Below, piece after piece: positions 43,112 to 51,442 of a stretch of 64,000 bases of DNA. Each line of letters starts with the position of its first letter. Positions within the stretch are counted from its first letter, which is position 1. Position numbers and translations under genes: made by a program. The DNA comes from Mariniradius saccharolyticus AK6 (GTDB lineage: Bacteria > Bacteroidota > Bacteroidia > Cytophagales > Cyclobacteriaceae): NCBI RefSeq assembly GCF_000330725.2, contig NZ_AMZY02000023.1:36590-100589 (forward strand), read 5' to 3'. The notes beneath the pieces were generated by a model, which saw only the letters and a list, made by a program, of their open reading frames with translations, did not search any database and was not told where the DNA came from.

Positions 43112-44476
43112 TTAACTATACATTAATAATTCAATTCCGTTTCTTAGCATTTTCTGCAGCTCGTTTTTGGAAGGATCGATGAACTCGCAAAGTGCGACAT
43201 CCTCTTCCACCAACTCGTACAAGCCCAATTCCTCCATTTCGTCAAAATCCTCCGCTACGATGGCCTTGAAGAGATATGTCGGCAGGATATCCATAGGCAT
43301 TACTTGTTCAAAGGCTCCGGTCACAACAAATGGACGTTCTTCTCCATGTGTATTCGTATCAACCACGTATTCCTTGTTTCTGTTGAGGAAAGAAAACAAA
43401 CCAAGCGCCTTATGGAAGCTAAGTTTGGTAGTGCTTGGTTTCAGCCACCCCAGAAACTCCTCATATTCTCCTTCAGGAATCAAGGTGATTTGGCTGGCAT
43501 AGAATCCCAAATATCCTTTATTGTCAATTTTTTCACCAGTCAGAACATTTCCAGAAATCACTCTGACATGTTCTTGCTTGGCGTTTCCAGACACAAAGGT
43601 TTCAACATTGCAGCCAATGTATGTTTTTACATACCCAGTGGTTTTGGCCTCAGAACCAGTGACCGCAATGATGCGGGATGCATCATATTTTCCTTCCAAA
43701 AAGAGTTTGCCGATCTGAACAACCCCGTAAGGACTTACTGTCCAAACCAAGTCACCTTTATTGATAGGGTCAAGATGGTGGATCTGAGTGCCTACGTTTC
43801 CAGCGGGGTGCGGCCCGGAAATTTTGTTCACTTCTACACCACTCAAGTTTGAAAATACGCTGGCAACTTCTCCCTCGCCATTGATATTGACGTGGACTTT
43901 ACCGGTGGTGAGTTTCTTGAGGACATCGATACCTGCTTGGAAGTATTTACCTTCACCCTGTAGCGTGAATCCATAATCGGGCGCCAAAGGATGTGTATCA
44001 AAGCATGATACGAAAATGGATTTGGGTGTTTCGTCGGGGTTGGCAACGATACCATAGGGCCTTTGGATGATTTGTGGCCACACACCTCCTTTACACATGT
44101 GGTCGATCGCTTGAACCTTGGAAAGGGATTTCAGCGCTGAGTCGGTGAACTTCTCGAAAACTTCAAAATCAACCGAGCTGTCGGCGAGGATTTTGATCTC
44201 CAACAATTTCCTTTTGTCGCCCCTCTTGATTTCAATGACCTCACCAGAAACCGGCGCAACGTATTGCACTTTGTCCAGGGCTTTATCCATCAGGATAGGG
44301 GTACCAGCTTTGACTGTATCTCCCTCACTGACAGTAACTTTTGGACGCTGCATGCCAAGAAAATCGGTCGGCTTCAGGGCAAAAGTTTTTGCCGGGGACA
44401 TGGATATCAGCTTTTTTTCGGCCTTACCTACCAGCTTAATATCGAATCCCTTCTTAAGCTTTATTGTTTTAGACAT
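43112..44476 (-). CDS. nqrA: Na+-translocating NADH:quinone reductase subunit A
   Basis: NqrA is the peripheral cytoplasmic subunit implicated in quinone interaction. The 454-residue length is typical. Recognisable stretches include the opening KLKKGFDIKLVGKAEKK (KGFD/L..GKA pattern), the RPYGIVANPDETPKSIFVS segment, SGPHPAGNVGTQIHHLDP and the C-terminal ALCEFIDPSKNELQKMLRNG. It is the first gene of nqrABCDE; no perfect TAnnTTTG box was found in the 129-bp gap before it. Confidence 0.96.
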   Translation of the reverse strand: MSKTIKLKKGFDIKLVGKAEKKLISMSPAKTFALKPTDFLGMQRPKVTVSEGDTVKAGTPILMDKALDKVQYVAPVSGEVIEIKRGDKRKLLEIKILADSSVDFEVFEKFTDSALKSLSKVQAIDHMCKGGVWPQIIQRPYGIVANPDETPKSIFVSCFDTHPLAPDYGFTLQGEGKYFQAGIDVLKKLTTGKVHVNINGEGEVASVFSNLSGVEVNKISGPHPAGNVGTQIHHLDPINKGDLVWTVSPYGVVQIGKLFLEGKYDASRIIAVTGSEAKTTGYVKTYIGCNVETFVSGNAKQEHVRVISGNVLTGEKIDNKGYLGFYASQITLIPEGEYEEFLGWLKPSTTKLSFHKALGLFSFLNRNKEYVVDTNTHGEERPFVVTGAFEQVMPMDILPTYLFKAIVAEDFDEMEELGLYELVEEDVALCEFIDPSKNELQKMLRNGIELLMYS

Positions 44477-44605
44477 ATGATTTTTTAACTGTATGGTCTT
44501 TTGAAAAACGCCTCAAATCTAATAAAATACTCATTGAATGGAAGCTTAGAATTGCATTATTTGTTGGACGGAAACCGCCCGGAAATGCATCAGCTCTCTG
44601 ATTTT

Positions 44606-45523
44606 CTACTTTTCCTCCAAAACAAAGCTCTCGCCTATGGACATGATGTGCCTCATCACCTGTTCCATCAACCACATGGGAGTGGATGTGGCGCCGCAGA
44701 TGCCTACTTTGTCCTGCGGAGTAAACCAGGATGGATCGATTTCTGTTTCGTTTTCCACAAAGTAACTGCGGGGATTTTCGCTCAGACAGACTTGGAAGAG
44801 GGCTTTTCCATTGGAACTCTTTTTTCCAGAGACGAAAATCACCACGTCATTTTCCTGGGAGAATCGCTGAAGCTGGGGTTCTCGGTTTGAGACTTGCCGA
44901 CAAATCGAATCGTTGGCGCTAAAGTCTATCTCGTTCAATTCGCCCTTGGCAGCCCTGATGCGCTCCTCTATTTTATCCTTCAAGGCATAAAAACCTTTGG
45001 TGCTTTTTGTAGTCTGGCTGAAAAGCGTCACAGGCTTGGAATAATCGATCAGGTCGAGATCCTTGTCTTCCATCACGACAATTGCTTTTTCGAGCGTCTG
45101 TCCCGTCAATCCGATGACTTCTGCATGCCCTTTTTTCCCGTAAATGACTATTTGGCCATCTTCGCGCTCCATCTTGTCAAATGCGGTCTTGACGCGATGC
45201 TGAAGTTTCAACACTACCGGACAAGAAGCATCGATCAGCTCGATATTATTTTCAATGGCCATGCGGTAGGTTTCCGGTGGCTCGCCATGCGCACGGATGA
45301 GGACCTTGCAGTCGCTCAATTCCTGGAGTTGGTCGCGGTCTATCACGACAAGACCCTTATCGGTGAGCCGTTTTACCTCCATATCATTGTGGACGATGTC
45401 ACCCAGACAGTACAGTTTGTCTGAGACTTCCATTTCATCCTCGGCCATTTTGATGGCAAACTCCACCCCAAAACAGTAGCCTGAATTTTTATCGATGGTT
45501 ACTTCCATATATTTAGTCGCCAA
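44606..45523 (-). CDS. ispH: 4-hydroxy-3-methylbut-2-enyl diphosphate reductase IspH
   Basis: IspH is the last enzyme of the MEP pathway, making IPP and DMAPP with a [4Fe-4S] cluster. The 305-residue protein has the three cluster cysteines: Cys17 (GYCFGV), Cys101 (ASCPVV) and Cys208 (SICRQVSNRE). The HND (residues 45-47) and AHGEPP substrate-contact motifs and the C-terminal GICGATSTP loop are intact. It overlaps cmk by 11 bases downstream of it and probably shares the cmk promoter. IPP from this step would feed the polyprenyl synthase at 53607. Confidence 0.96.
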   Translation of the reverse strand: MATKYMEVTIDKNSGYCFGVEFAIKMAEDEMEVSDKLYCLGDIVHNDMEVKRLTDKGLVVIDRDQLQELSDCKVLIRAHGEPPETYRMAIENNIELIDASCPVVLKLQHRVKTAFDKMEREDGQIVIYGKKGHAEVIGLTGQTLEKAIVVMEDKDLDLIDYSKPVTLFSQTTKSTKGFYALKDKIEERIRAAKGELNEIDFSANDSICRQVSNREPQLQRFSQENDVVIFVSGKKSSNGKALFQVCLSENPRSYFVENETEIDPSWFTPQDKVGICGATSTPMWLMEQVMRHIMSIGESFVLEEK

Positions 45524-46193
45524 TTTTTGTCTTGGCCCATTGTGCTATCCTTTCTACTTGCTCCCCAAATTCGAGAAAACTGGTATCGAGCTCGAGGGCA
45601 TCTTCTGCCTTTCTCAGTGGACTTTCGGCCCTCGTGGTATCGATGCGGTCACGCTCTGAGAGATTCTCGATGATGCTTTCCAAATCGACCATTTCGCCCT
45701 TTTCCAAGAGCTCCCTCTGCCTGCGTTCGGCACGAATCTGCAAATCGGCAGTCATGAACACCTTTAGCTGTGCATCTGGGAAGACCACCGTCCCGATATC
45801 CCTGCCATCCATGACGACGGCCTTTTTTTTTCCCATACGCTGCTGCTGAGCCACAAGTTCGGTTCGGACTTCCTTGATCTTACTGACTTCGCTTACCTTT
45901 TCCGAGACGCGCATGGATCTGATTTCGTCCTCCACGTTAATGCCATTGAGATAAGTCTCTTGTTTGCCATTATCGGGATTGGGATGAAATGAAATCTCAA
46001 GGTTTGAGAGATACTTAGATACTTCCTTGGGATTTTCCAGGGAAACGTGGTTGTTCAAAAAATGAAGGGTCGCTGCGCGATACATCGCCCCGGAGTCTAT
46101 ATAGGTATAGCCCAGCATTTTGGCAACTGCCTTGGCAGTGGAGCTTTTACCGCAACCCGAGTATCCGTCAATCGCAACCACAATTTTTTGCAT
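45513..46193 (-). CDS. cmk: Cytidylate kinase
   Basis: Cmk phosphorylates CMP and dCMP, recycling nucleotides from RNA and lipid turnover. The 226-residue protein has the P-loop GYSGCGKS at residues 10-17, followed by the IDSGAMYRAATLHFL CMP-binding segment, the VVMDGRDIGTVVFPDA motif and the lid region RAERRQREL. It starts an operon with ispH, which overlaps its 3' end by 11 bases. Confidence 0.95.
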   Translation of the reverse strand: MQKIVVAIDGYSGCGKSSTAKAVAKMLGYTYIDSGAMYRAATLHFLNNHVSLENPKEVSKYLSNLEISFHPNPDNGKQETYLNGINVEDEIRSMRVSEKVSEVSKIKEVRTELVAQQQRMGKKKAVVMDGRDIGTVVFPDAQLKVFMTADLQIRAERRQRELLEKGEMVDLESIIENLSERDRIDTTRAESPLRKAEDALELDTSFLEFGEQVERIAQWAKTKIGD

Positions 46194-46229
46194 TGAATAG
46201 TGGGGACCTTACAAATCCAAAATTTCGGG

Positions 46230-46237
46230 CAAATATA
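46230..46237 (-). promoter_or_regulatory. -7 element TATATTTG of cmk-ispH
   Basis: A minus-strand TATATTTG followed by C is a perfect TAnnTTTG match, 36 bases before the cmk ATG at 46193. No TTG lies at 17-23 bp upstream. Confidence 0.5.
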
Positions 46238-46486
46238 GGGATAAAAGGGGATACTGGAAGTGTATTCGGAAAATTAGAAACGAACCGCAGTATATCAGAT
46301 CCAAGCGCCAAAAAGTCGGTGCCGAATTTTTGTTTCATCAAGCAAAATGTCGAAAGCAGCTATAGAAAAAAGCGTAAATAGAATCAAATCCTCTGGCTTT
46401 TGACGAAGATGTGGTAGTTTTACCTGAAGCCAATTTTGTCCCATAGGCCTGCATTTTCAGTAGCCTTCGTACAAATACCCAACATC

Positions 46487-48121
46487 ATGCAAACCTTCAG
46501 CCTCCAAGGACAGCTCGTCGATATTCCCAATCGCAGGATTTATGCCGCAGAAATCAAGGTGGAAAACGGCTCCATCCGTGCGATTGAACCTATTGCTGAT
46601 GACAAAAGTCTTCCTTTTGTAATGCCCGGATTTATCGATGCCCACGTCCATGTCGAGTCGTCGATGTTGGTCCCTTCCGAATTTGCAAGGCTCGCCGTCG
46701 TACATGGCACAGTCGCAACGGTCTCAGACCCCCACGAGATCGCCAATGTCTGCGGGATGGAAGGTGTGGAATTCATGATCGAAAATGGAAAACAGGTCCC
46801 CTTCCACTTTTACTTTGGAGCGCCATCCTGCGTCCCTGCCACGCCGTTTGAGACTGCCGGGGCGGAAATCACCGCAAACGACATCGATGATTTGTTGGGC
46901 AGGGAAGAAATCTGCTACCTGGCGGAAATGATGAACTGGCCGGGAACCGTCAACCGTGACCCCGAAGTGATGGAAAAGATCCGCATTGCCCAAAAACACG
47001 GCAAACCTATTGATGGACATGCGCCGGGACTGATGGGGGATTTGGCTACGAAATATATTTCGGCTGGCATCACCACCGACCACGAATGCTTTACCTATGA
47101 GGAAGCCTTGGGGAAAATCAAACTGGGCATGAAGATCATCATCCGGGAAGGGTCGGCTGCAAAAAACTTCGAGGCGCTGATCGACTTGATGGATCAATAT
47201 GCCGAATTCCTGATGTTTTGCTCGGACGACAAGCACCCGGACAACCTGGCTTTGGGACACATCAATCAACTGGCGGCAAGGGCCGTGGCGAAAGGAAAAG
47301 ATTTATTTGATATCCTGACTGCCACTTGTCTCACCCCGATATGGCATTATGGACTCAAAGTCGGCCAACTGCGTGTCAACGATCCGGCCGACTTCATCCT
47401 TGTCGAAAACCTTGAGCAATTCAAAGTGCTCCAAGCCTACATCAAAGGTCAGCTTGTCGCCGAAAACGGCATCAGCCTGATCAAATCGGTCCCCGTCTCG
47501 GCAATCAACAATTTCCACCTGGAAAAAAAGAAACCCACAGATTTTCAGATCAGGGCAAAAGGATCCAAAATCAGAGTCATTGAAGCCTTGGACGGGCAAT
47601 TGGTTACGCCAGAGAAAATGACGGAGGTCAAGGTACTTGATGGCCTTGCAGTCAGTGAGCCAGACCGAGACATCCTCAAAATCGCCGTCGTCAACCGCTA
47701 CGAGAATTCCATTCCTGCCCTCGCATTTATCACCAACTTTGGGCTGAAATCCGGTGCGATTGCTTCCTCGGTCGGACATGATTCGCACAATATCATCGTG
47801 GTGGGCGTCGACGACGAATCGATCTGTAGGGCTGTAAATCTTCTGGTGGCGACAAAAGGCGGTATCTCTGCGGTAAACGGGGAAAAGGAAATGGTCTTGC
47901 CCCTGCCCGTCGGAGGAATTATGTCCGACTGGGATGGCTATGAGGTAGCCGGGAAGTACACCGCTTTGGACAAATTTGCCAAAAGCCTCGGTTCTAGGCT
48001 CCAATCGCCATTTATGACGCTCAGCTTTATGGCCTTGCTGGTGATTCCTGAACTCAAACTGAGCGATAAGGGCCTTTTTGATGGGAAGAATTTTAGGTTT
48101 GTGGATGTTTTTGCTGAATAA
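46487..48121 (+). CDS. ade: Adenine deaminase
   Basis: This enzyme deaminates adenine to hypoxanthine for purine salvage, with Mn2+/Fe2+ bound in an amidohydrolase fold. The 544-residue protein has the metal-binding entry motif [13 protein letters not shown] and the [18 protein letters not shown] phrase, then the DGHAPGL and [12 protein letters not shown] segments and the CSDDKHPDN ligand region. The C-terminal [14 protein letters not shown] and [10 protein letters not shown] are typical of Ade rather than adenosine deaminase. ATG 46487 is used; a start at 46436 would add an unconserved extension. It is divergent from cmk across a 293-bp gap in which no other gene was seen. Confidence 0.94.
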   Translation: MQTFSLQGQLVDIPNRRIYAAEIKVENGSIRAIEPIADDKSLPFVMPGFIDAHVHVESSMLVPSEFARLAVVHGTVATVSDPHEIANVCGMEGVEFMIENGKQVPFHFYFGAPSCVPATPFETAGAEITANDIDDLLGREEICYLAEMMNWPGTVNRDPEVMEKIRIAQKHGKPIDGHAPGLMGDLATKYISAGITTDHECFTYEEALGKIKLGMKIIIREGSAAKNFEALIDLMDQYAEFLMFCSDDKHPDNLALGHINQLAARAVAKGKDLFDILTATCLTPIWHYGLKVGQLRVNDPADFILVENLEQFKVLQAYIKGQLVAENGISLIKSVPVSAINNFHLEKKKPTDFQIRAKGSKIRVIEALDGQLVTPEKMTEVKVLDGLAVSEPDRDILKIAVVNRYENSIPALAFITNFGLKSGAIASSVGHDSHNIIVVGVDDESICRAVNLLVATKGGISAVNGEKEMVLPLPVGGIMSDWDGYEVAGKYTALDKFAKSLGSRLQSPFMTLSFMALLVIPELKLSDKGLFDGKNFRFVDVFAE

Positions 48122-48136
48122 GTGCTGCACCCCTCC

Positions 48137-48493
48137 TTAATAAAACGCATCCTCAAAATGCCTGAAGTTCACATTGCCGTTTCGGTCTTTGTAGACACCG
48201 ACGATATCAAATCGGATATCCTTGTGCCAGTCTTTTTCATGGATATAGTGGTCGGCAGCCTTGACCAATAGCTTTCTTTTGGTCGCGTCGACAAACTCCT
48301 CCGCATACCCAAATCCCGTGCCGCTGCGGAACTTCACCTCCACAAAAACCAACAGACCGCGGAATCTGAACACCAAGTCAATCTCGGCATGCCCGTGCCG
48401 GTAATTTTCATCGAGAAATTCGTAACCCTTTGAAGTCAGCCATTCCTTGGCCATTTGTTCCGTTTCCTTACCGATTTGGTTGTGTTCCGCCAT
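48137..48493 (-). CDS. YraN/UPF0102 family endonuclease-like protein
   Basis: This 118-residue protein has the restriction-endonuclease-like fold of the YraN family. The diagnostic order is present: GKETEQMAKEWLTSKGYEFLDENYR, the catalytic-type Glu-Asp motif in HAEIDLVFRFRGLLVFVEVKFR (E-x-D-L, then E-V-K), and the FDIV end strand. The cellular role is unsettled; the family has been linked to DNA processing. It is convergent with ade, with 15 bases between stop codons. Confidence 0.93.
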   Translation of the reverse strand: MAEHNQIGKETEQMAKEWLTSKGYEFLDENYRHGHAEIDLVFRFRGLLVFVEVKFRSGTGFGYAEEFVDATKRKLLVKAADHYIHEKDWHKDIRFDIVGVYKDRNGNVNFRHFEDAFY

Positions 48494-48505
48494 GGTTATT
48501 TTGGT

Positions 48506-48513
48506 TACTTTTG
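48506..48513 (+). promoter_or_regulatory. Possible -7 element TACTTTTG of lipB
   Basis: A perfect TAnnTTTG lies 82 bases before the lipB GTG, with a TTG at 48480-48482 giving a 23-bp spacer. It overlaps the region just upstream of the divergent YraN gene. Confidence 0.35.
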
Positions 48514-48595
48514 AGCTTCAAATACCCCATTCAGTCTCGCCCAAAAGAACCAATCAGGGATTTCGGGCGTTTCCAAATGGCATTACTTTATAACT

Positions 48596-49324
48596 GTGAA
48601 TCAAGTTATCAATAAAAAAGTAAAATTTATAGACTTAGGTCAAAAAGACTACAAGGAAACCTGGGATTTTCAGGAAGCGCTTTTTGCAAAAACCGTCGCG
48701 ACCAAGATCCAAAACCGGAGTTTGTCACCAACGGAACAAAAGGCGACCGAAAATTTCCTGCTTTTTGTCACACATCCGCACGTCTATACACTTGGGAAGA
48801 GCGGGGAACTCTCCCATCTATTGTTGGACGAAAAAGGATTGGAGGAGAAAAATGCCACATTTTATAAAATCAACCGCGGTGGGGATATCACCTACCACGG
48901 TCCCGGGCAGCTAGTCGGCTATCCTATTTTGGATTTGGAAAATTTCTTTACAGATATCCACAAATACCTACGTCTGCTCGAAGAGGCGATAATCCTGACA
49001 TTGGCCGAGTACGGCATAGAGGCAGGCCGAATTGAGGGTTTGACAGGTGTATGGTTGGACCATGTTGCGCAGAAGAACCCAAGGAAGATATGCGCCATGG
49101 GTGTCAAATCCAGCCGATGGGTGACGATGCATGGCTTTGCATTCAATGTCAATGCCGATATCGCCTATTTCAACAACATCGTCCCCTGCGGCATTCCCGA
49201 CAAGGCAGTGACCTCCATGCACCTGGAACTGGGCAAGAAAATCGACGAGGACGAAGTCAAGGGAAAAGTCAAAAGACACCTTGCTGCGTTGTTCGGAATG
49301 GAGATTGAATCACCAAAGCCTTGA
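48596..49324 (+). CDS. lipB: Lipoyl(octanoyl) transferase LipB
   Basis: LipB moves octanoyl from acyl-carrier protein to the lipoyl domains of 2-oxoacid dehydrogenases and GcvH, the first step of endogenous lipoate synthesis. The 242-residue protein has the signature RGGDITYHGPGQLVGYP (residues 94-110), the catalytic Lys171 (MGVKSSRW) and the nucleophile Cys198 (NIVPCGI). It starts with GTG at 48596; the next in-frame ATG would delete the conserved region. No lipA was seen nearby. Confidence 0.94.
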   Translation: MNQVINKKVKFIDLGQKDYKETWDFQEALFAKTVATKIQNRSLSPTEQKATENFLLFVTHPHVYTLGKSGELSHLLLDEKGLEEKNATFYKINRGGDITYHGPGQLVGYPILDLENFFTDIHKYLRLLEEAIILTLAEYGIEAGRIEGLTGVWLDHVAQKNPRKICAMGVKSSRWVTMHGFAFNVNADIAYFNNIVPCGIPDKAVTSMHLELGKKIDEDEVKGKVKRHLAALFGMEIESPKP

Positions 49325-49419
49325 AATTTCAAATGACGGATGTAATGTCTACAGTTGAACAAAATCCGCCTTTTTTCACGAAGTCTCATATCTAACGTCT
49401 ATTGTCTCAAGTCTAAAAA

Positions 49420-49821
49420 ATGAAAAAAGACATTGAATTCCACCCCGTTGCTGGGGTCAAATTGGCAATCGCCAAGGAAGTAATCGAGGGTCAAACAGAG
49501 TGGGCAGTCTATATCATCAACCACAACTTGATCGAACTCAATACCGTGATGATCACTTCCAAGGGCTATGGTTTTATCGGCGGAGAGCAAAGGAAAACCT
49601 CCGTACTTCGCCATATGATCAAGGAATTGGGGCCGCAATCCATCGCCAAGATCGAGCCGATTGACCCAGCGCTGTTTGCACTTCACAATGAATTTTGGGT
49701 GAGCTACTACATCCTGGACCAAATTTTTGACAAGAAATTCATTTTTACAGAGGGCAGCATGAACCCTGCCAACATCAGCTTTATACCGGATTTGGGTTTG
49801 GAAGGGGTGCTGCACAGGTAA
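49420..49821 (+). CDS. Conserved hypothetical protein, Bacteroidota type
   Basis: This is a 133-residue soluble protein without signal or membrane segment. The sequence has an ordered alpha/beta look: EWAVYIINHNLIELNTVMITSKGYG, then HMIKELGPQSIAKIEPIDP and FWVSYYILDQIFDKKFIF. I know similar short proteins from flavobacterial and cytophagal genomes, but no function is assigned. The upstream 95 bp contain a pyrimidine-rich string (TCTCATATCTAACGTCT) and no clear promoter. Confidence 0.75.
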   Translation: MKKDIEFHPVAGVKLAIAKEVIEGQTEWAVYIINHNLIELNTVMITSKGYGFIGGEQRKTSVLRHMIKELGPQSIAKIEPIDPALFALHNEFWVSYYILDQIFDKKFIFTEGSMNPANISFIPDLGLEGVLHR

Positions 49822-49906
49822 AACTATTCATTTTTGTTTCATCAACGAAAACACCTATCTTAAGGGAAGAAATGAGCTTGCGCAGCATCCATATATACCT
49901 TGAGAT

Positions 49907-50644
49907 ATGAATAAATTTCTACCAGAATGGAAAGACATCCTCTTTTTGGATATTGAGACTGCTTCTTTGGAAGCGGATTTTGGGCAATTGCCTGAGCGCC
50001 TACAGGAAGAATGGACCAAAAAGGAAAAACATATCCTGGGACCCGAGTCCGAACACCAAGCAGGGGATTTATTCTTCCAGAAAGCCGGCATCTATGCCGA
50101 ATTCGGAAAAGTGATCTGTATCGGTGTGGGCTATTTCCATATCGACCCCAACTCAGACAAAGTCGAATTCAGGACCAAGAGCTTTAGCGAAGACAGCGAA
50201 CAGGAAACATTGGCAGGATTTGCAGCTTTGTTGTCCAAGAAGAAATGGACACTCTGCGCCCACAACGGCAAGGAGTTTGACTTTCCCTACCTCTGCCGCC
50301 GGCTGCTTGTCAACAAGATCCCCCTGCCCGAACCCCTTCAGATCGCAGGCAAAAAGCCCTGGGAAATTCGGCATTTGGATACCATGGAGCTGTGGCGCTT
50401 TGGGGACTATAAGCACTATACGCGGCTCGAACTGCTGGCAGCGATCTTCGACATACCGACCTCCAAGGAAGGAATCGACGGCAGCCAAGTCAATGAAACC
50501 TATTATCTCAAAGGCGATGTAGAGACGATACGGAAGTATTGCCTGCGGGACGTATGGGTAACGGCGCAGATTTACCTCGCCATGCAAGCCTACCAAAATG
50601 TGTCGGAACTGGTATGGGTCGATACGGATAAGCAGGAGGAATGA
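49907..50644 (+). CDS. Predicted DEDDy 3'-5' exonuclease, PolB-exonuclease-like
   Basis: This 245-residue ribonuclease H-fold exonuclease belongs to the group related to the proofreading domain of family B polymerases. Exo I is FLDIETASLE (Asp and Glu, residues about 15-17), Exo II is CAHNGKEFDFPYLCRRL, and Exo III is YCLRDVWVTAQIYLAM, with the Asp and preceding Tyr of a DEDDy site. No polymerase domain is attached. Such stand-alone proteins are frequent in Bacteroidota, and their role in repair is presumed but untested. It sits 85 bp after the hypothetical gene and 150 bp before a toxin-antitoxin pair. Confidence 0.88.
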   Translation: MNKFLPEWKDILFLDIETASLEADFGQLPERLQEEWTKKEKHILGPESEHQAGDLFFQKAGIYAEFGKVICIGVGYFHIDPNSDKVEFRTKSFSEDSEQETLAGFAALLSKKKWTLCAHNGKEFDFPYLCRRLLVNKIPLPEPLQIAGKKPWEIRHLDTMELWRFGDYKHYTRLELLAAIFDIPTSKEGIDGSQVNETYYLKGDVETIRKYCLRDVWVTAQIYLAMQAYQNVSELVWVDTDKQEE

Positions 50645-50795
50645 GGCTTTCCAAACCGGAATTCGAGTTTGGACCAATGGCTGAATACTGGGTAAATGAA
50701 CTTTTCTGCCCAAAATTTAATTACAGATTAAGTTATTGGAAGCCGTATCAGGATGCCCATGGTTTTTCTTAACTTTATCAAAAATCCTTAAAGTG

Positions 50796-51032
50796 ATGAA
50801 AGAAAACACAGCCGAGGAGATCAAAAATCGCATCAGCCACAGACTGGAAAAGTGGAGTGAAAAGGATTTGGCTACGTTGGAGTCGATAATCAATGCGTTG
50901 GAAAAGGAGCATTCCAATATCGAAAACATCATGTCATTCAGGGGTTTTTTAAAGGACATGGATGAGGATTTTAAGCTAGATCTTACGACAAGACTGCCGC
51001 AAATACGACTTGAAGGATCAAAGAACAGTTGA
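50796..51032 (+). CDS. Putative antitoxin of second PIN pair
   Basis: This 78-residue, highly charged helical protein (HRLEKWSEKDLATLESIINALEKEH read in parts) has no recognisable DNA-binding fold by eye. It overlaps the PIN toxin gene by four bases, in antitoxin-first order, which is the main evidence for its role. ATG 50796 is preferred to a start at 50736, because the latter begins in the repeat-like spacer and adds a hydrophobic non-conserved leader. A weak -7-like TAACTTTA lies just upstream. Confidence 0.68.
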   Translation: MKENTAEEIKNRISHRLEKWSEKDLATLESIINALEKEHSNIENIMSFRGFLKDMDEDFKLDLTTRLPQIRLEGSKNS

Positions 51033-51436
51033 ATTTGGAAAAGGCGATTTTGGACACAGACACGTTGTTGAATTTTTTCGATGATGATGAGAACACATCG
51101 CAAGCGGTAGCGCTTTACATTTCCGCACATCGTCGCCTCACAATCGCGGAACTGACAATTTTTGAGATTCTCCGTGGTTTGTATTATCGCAATGCCACAA
51201 AAAGGATCGAAAAATTCGATGATTTCCTTTCCAAGTGCGAGATTTTACCAGCCTCGAGAGAATCCATCAAAATTTCCTCGAGGATTTATGCGGAACTCAA
51301 GCGCAAAGGAATTTCAATAGGCGAGGTTGATATCCTCATCGCAGGCATCGCGATCCAACACAATTTAGAATTGATTACAAACAACTTGGGCCATTTCAGA
51401 CATATCGAAGGCCTGCAAACAAACAATTGGAAATAA
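51029..51436 (+). CDS. vapC: PIN-domain toxin, VapC type
   Basis: This is a 135-residue VapC-like ribonuclease. Active-site acids are Asp9 (ILDTDTLL), Glu46 (TIFEILRG) and Asp101 (GEVDILIAGIA). The closing ITNNLGHFRHIEGL stretch matches the family end motif, with Asn in the fourth-acid position, as is common. It starts with TTG at 51029, which overlaps the antitoxin stop (TTGA), so expression depends on antitoxin translation. Only six bases separate its stop from the start of RNase R. Confidence 0.9.
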   Translation: MNLEKAILDTDTLLNFFDDDENTSQAVALYISAHRRLTIAELTIFEILRGLYYRNATKRIEKFDDFLSKCEILPASRESIKISSRIYAELKRKGISIGEVDILIAGIAIQHNLELITNNLGHFRHIEGLQTNNWK

Positions 51437-51442
51437 ACTACT

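Noticed and set aside
49420..49821. Naming this gene as a phenylalanyl-tRNA synthetase subunit
   Set aside because: It is far too short and has no class II synthetase motif; such a label sometimes appears on similar short proteins and would be misleading.
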